DNA of 6,732 bases from Deltaproteobacteria bacterium (GTDB taxonomy: Bacteria > Desulfobacterota > BSN033 > UBA1163), in the NCBI GenBank assembly GCA_016875255.1, contig VGRU01000196.1, forward strand, positions 1-6,732, in the 5' to 3' direction. The translations under genes were made by a program, and so were the position numbers. This document shows positions 5,025 to 6,732 of the stretch, in pieces (the stretch's first letter is position 1; each line of letters begins with the position of its first letter). The notes under the pieces are model-generated. The model was not told the origin of the DNA. It saw only the letters and a program-made list of their open reading frames with translations, and ran no database searches.

Positions 5025-5378
5025 ATGTCTAAGATTAAAAAGATTTTACAGAAAAAAGAGGAAAGAAGAGCGAAATTGCAACGATCCCTGAATTCTATTG
5101 TTCAAAGCCTGAAAGAAATGGGGGCCCAAAAAATCATCCTTTTCGGTTCCCTCGCAAGCGGGGATGTGGATGTAAATAGCGATCTTGATCTGTTTGTCCT
5201 CATGCCATCGGCAAAGACCGGCAAAGAATGGACGGACATCATTTATAGCACCGTTGAGAAAAAAGTCGCCTCTCACATTATCGCATTTAACCAGGACGAG
5301 TTCTGGAAAGAATTACCCACCAGCAGTTTCTTAGAGAATATTATTAAGGGAAAAGTGCTTTATGAAAAGGCCGCATAG
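5025..5378 (+). CDS. MNT-family nucleotidyltransferase, putative antitoxin of an MNT-HEPN module
   Basis: This 117-residue protein has the minimal nucleotidyltransferase motif GSX10DXD exactly: G41-S42, ten residues, then D53-L-D55, in FGSLASGDVDVNSDLDLFV. Residues 1-31 are a lysine/arginine-rich, probably helical N terminus. In characterised MNT-HEPN modules (for example MntA-HepT of Shewanella oneidensis) the MNT protein neutralises the HEPN RNase by AMPylating it. Here that role is inferred from the motif and the partner gene. The ATG at 5025 has AAGGAG about 10 nt upstream (5009-5014). An ATG-GTC-TAA mini-frame at 5017 ends on the start codon. Its stop codon lies inside the HEPN gene (17-bp overlap). 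It is on the plus strand, opposite to the housekeeping genes, and preceded by palindromic elements, which suggests acquisition. Confidence 0.9.
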   Translation: MSKIKKILQKKEERRAKLQRSLNSIVQSLKEMGAQKIILFGSLASGDVDVNSDLDLFVLMPSAKTGKEWTDIIYSTVEKKVASHIIAFNQDEFWKELPTSSFLENIIKGKVLYEKAA

Positions 5379-5781
5379 GGAGGAGTCACTCCGATGGCTC
5401 ACTCAAGCGCAGGATGAATTTCAGGATGCCGATGATTTGCGGAAGAGAGGAAGATTTTATCTTGCCCTTTTCCATTTTCAGCAGGCGGCGGAGAAGGCGC
5501 TTAAGGCATATCTATACCTTAAGGTCAAATCCATAGAAGTTTTTTATACCCATTCCATAGATGACCTTTTGGAAATGACCTTTGAGATTAACTCTGACTT
5601 CAGGGAGGTGGCCCAGGCCAAAAAACTGGACAGGTACTACATACCCACCCGTTATCCTAACGGACTTCCAGGGAGCGTCCCCTCGAGATATTTTGATGAT
5701 CCCAAAGAAGCCGAAGAGGCAATGGAACTTGCAAAAAGCCTAATCGGACTTGTCGAGAAAAAAATAATGGAAACGGAATGA
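5362..5781 (+). CDS. HEPN-domain protein, putative toxin of an MNT-HEPN module
   Basis: The 139-residue product fits the HEPN family (PF05168). It has an N-terminal helix with WLTQAQDEFQDADDL, a central FHFQQAAEKALKAYL (37-51), THSIDDLLE (63-71), the characteristic DRYYIPTRYPNGLPG (90-104), and a last helix EEAMELAKSLIGLVEKKI. Many HEPN proteins are RNases with an RX4-6H motif. R31 to H38 fits the spacing by position, but I cannot tell whether it is the catalytic pair, and the RX4HXY motif of HepT toxins is absent. Activity is therefore uncertain. ATG 5362 overlaps the MNT frame by 17 bp, so the two are co-translated. AAGGG lies about 11 nt upstream as a weak ribosome binding site. No clear terminator follows. 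Confidence 0.9.
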   Translation: MKRPHREESLRWLTQAQDEFQDADDLRKRGRFYLALFHFQQAAEKALKAYLYLKVKSIEVFYTHSIDDLLEMTFEINSDFREVAQAKKLDRYYIPTRYPNGLPGSVPSRYFDDPKEAEEAMELAKSLIGLVEKKIMETE

Positions 5782-6114
5782 TGAAGCTGTAAAACCTGCC
5801 ACTTTCTTCCTGTAGTGTTGTTTTTTGGATTTTCCATATGAATGCAAATTTTCAAATAAAAATATTGAACCTTTCGGTGATTTATAAAGGTCTTAGAATT
5901 GAATTGACATAAACATTGGAAAATCTCCCCTCGCCCCTCTTTGTCAAAGAGGGGTAATTCCTTCCTTTAGCAAAGGGAAGTGGGAGGGATTTTACAAATC
6001 AATCCAGTTACCGCATATCAGTGGCCCAGGCTTTTTGTGTATTTCACTCCTTAATCATTCCGCCTCAGAACTATCCTGGAGTCAATATAGGTAGGTGAAG
6101 TCGTTTAGGCGGGT
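5782..6114. other. Intergenic gap between the HEPN gene and the rlmN remnant
   Basis: This 333-bp stretch is AT-rich to about 5919, then holds the AAAATC element copy B (5920-5995). From 5996 to 6114 I see only a weak CCGCCT/AGGCGG inverted repeat with a loop of about 40 nt. No gene, tRNA or convincing terminator is visible. The genes on either side converge here. Confidence 0.5.
5920..5995. repeat. AAAATCTCCCC...GATTTT palindromic repeat element, copy B
   Basis: It starts AAAATCTCCCCT and ends GGGAGGGATTTTAC, the latter identical over 14 bp to the end of copy A (3417-3430) and in the same orientation. The first 24 bases match copy A at about 18 positions. Inside are a hairpin with perfect 10-bp arms CCCCTCTTTG/CAAAGAGGGG (5934-5954) and a second stem CTTCCTTT/AAAGGGAAG (5961-5980) with one bulge. 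It could serve as a bidirectional boundary between convergent HEPN and rlmN transcripts. Confidence 0.75.
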
Positions 6115-6540
6115 TTAATCTGGGGTTTTTCCCTGGAGCTGGCCGCAGGCGGCGGAGATGTCTGCGCCCTTGCTGGTACGGACGATCGATGTAAGACCGC
6201 CCTCCATTAGGATGTCCTGAAATTGTCTGACTCTCTCCTCCGAAGGCTTCTTAAAAGGGATCCCCGGCGCCTCGTTGAGAGGGATGAGGTTGACCTTGGA
6301 GGGAACCCCCTTCAACATTTTTAGCAATCTTTTTGTATCCTCCGGTGAATCATTTTCCCCTTGAAGCAGGACATATTCGAACGTGATACGGGCTCTCGGC
6401 TGAAGAGGAAATTTTCGGCAGACCTCCAGGATCTTTTTTAATGGGTGGAAGCAATTGACAGGCATGAGGCGGCTTCTCGTGGCTTCGTCCGAGGCATTGA
6501 GAGAGATGGCGAGTCGTATGTGTGGGGTCAGGCCACGGAA
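6115..6540 (-). pseudogene. rlmN: 3' fragment of rlmN (23S rRNA/tRNA adenine-C2 methyltransferase), 5' part displaced
   Basis: RlmN is a radical-SAM enzyme that methylates C2 of A2503 in 23S rRNA and A37 in some tRNAs. The last 140 or so codons match its C-terminal half: GLTPHIRLAISLNASDEATRSR, then LMPVN, RITFEYVLLQGENDSPED, KVNLIPLNEAPG, and SKGADISAACGQLQG with the conserved mono-Cys. Full-length enzymes have about 350 residues. The CX3CX2C cluster that binds the 4Fe-4S centre would lie upstream and is absent. Homology stops near 6538, and the next bases belong to a plus-strand transposase gene. An ATG exists at 6585, giving a 156-codon frame, but its first 16 residues are not RlmN-like and derive from the transposase leader. 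Whether the missing half lies beyond the window is unknown; as seen, the gene is inactive. Confidence 0.8.
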
Positions 6541-6548
6541 ACTCGGTA

Positions 6549-6577
6549 TTGACAGAAGTGTGGTGTTTTGATATAGG
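6549..6577 (+). promoter_or_regulatory. Candidate promoter of the RAYT gene
   Basis: A perfect TTGACA (6549-6554), a 17-nt spacer and TATAGG (6572-6577, four of six -10 matches) precede the RAYT start. A transcript from it would begin almost at the ATG (6584), implying leaderless translation. Alternatively AGGA at 6575-6578 is the ribosome binding site and the promoter lies elsewhere. The two readings compete. Confidence 0.3.
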
Positions 6578-6583
6578 ATTGCC

Positions 6584-6732
6584 ATGGCCCGAAAACCTCG
6601 GATTCATTTTCCAGGGGCTCTGTATCACGTCATCTCAAGAGGCAATCGAAGGCAGGGCATCTTCCTGGATGAAAAAGACCTTCAGCGCCTCCTGGCCTAT
6701 CTTACGGATTGCAAGAAGAGATTTCCCTTCCG
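6584..6732 (+). CDS. REP-associated tyrosine transposase (RAYT, IS200-like Y1 family), N-terminal part
   Basis: The first 49 codons are in the window. They begin MARKPRIHFPGALYHVISRGN and continue NRRQGIFLDEKDLQRLLAYL, which is the standard N terminus of RAYT/TnpA-REP proteins of the Y1 (HUH) transposase superfamily. These enzymes nick single-stranded DNA at REP-type hairpins. The HUH motif and catalytic Tyr would lie past the right edge, so activity cannot be judged. ATG 6584 lies in CCATGG, a palindrome that also gives the ATG of the opposite rlmN frame. A candidate AGGA ribosome binding site lies 5 nt upstream. The gene abuts the breakpoint in rlmN at about 6538, so it or a carrier element interrupts that gene. 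The palindromes at 4750-4949 are possible substrates, unproven. Confidence 0.88.
   Translation, partial: MARKPRIHFPGALYHVISRGNRRQGIFLDEKDLQRLLAYLTDCKKRFPF

Noticed and set aside
5881..5925. Plus-strand promoter from TTGACA at 5904
   Set aside because: No acceptable -10 box 16-18 bp downstream and no gene on the plus strand to be driven before 6584.

Overview
The window looks like chromosomal DNA from a Gram-negative bacterium, most likely a Desulfobacterota (former Deltaproteobacteria) or similar environmental lineage. That guess rests on the housekeeping proteins (RsmD, CoaD, MtnP, Mut7-C), base composition near balanced by eye, and intergenic repeats of the AAAATCCCCCT and CGTCATTCCGGG types that I associate with such genomes. 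I cannot fix the taxon without a search.

Layout. Positions 1-4344 hold five genes, all on the minus strand. In order of transcription (right to left) they are mtnP (methylthioadenosine phosphorylase), a Mut7-C/PIN-like RNase-fold protein with a zinc ribbon, rsmD (16S rRNA m2G966 methyltransferase), coaD (phosphopantetheine adenylyltransferase), and a large open frame running off the left edge. That last frame joins two complete-looking HAD phosphatase domains: an MtnX-like one, then a phosphoglycolate-phosphatase-like one. rsmD and coaD are tightly coupled; the other genes are separated by repeat-filled gaps. From 4345 to 5024 there is no convincing gene. Instead there are a mtnP promoter, a degenerate 9-mer array, and a nested set of palindromes (4723-4992). 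Just downstream on the plus strand is an overlapping MNT-HEPN pair (5025-5781), a putative toxin-antitoxin module. After another gap with a second AAAATC...GATTTT element comes the 3' part of rlmN (minus strand). It stops matching RlmN near 6538, where a plus-strand RAYT/IS200-like Y1 transposase gene begins and runs off the right edge.

How it fits together. mtnP and the MtnX-like domain could both belong to methionine salvage, but no other mtn gene is visible, so this link is tentative. rsmD, rlmN and perhaps the Mut7-C protein concern RNA. The right third (4723-6732) is an accessory patch: palindromic elements, a putative toxin-antitoxin pair, and a transposase gene abutting a broken housekeeping gene.

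Most striking pattern. Most gaps between the minus-strand genes, and the gap upstream of mtnP, carry their own family of degenerate 7-9 bp words in tandem, often followed by the same words inverted. The fusion HAD protein, the rlmN/RAYT junction and the nested palindrome before the MNT-HEPN operon are the other points worth attention.
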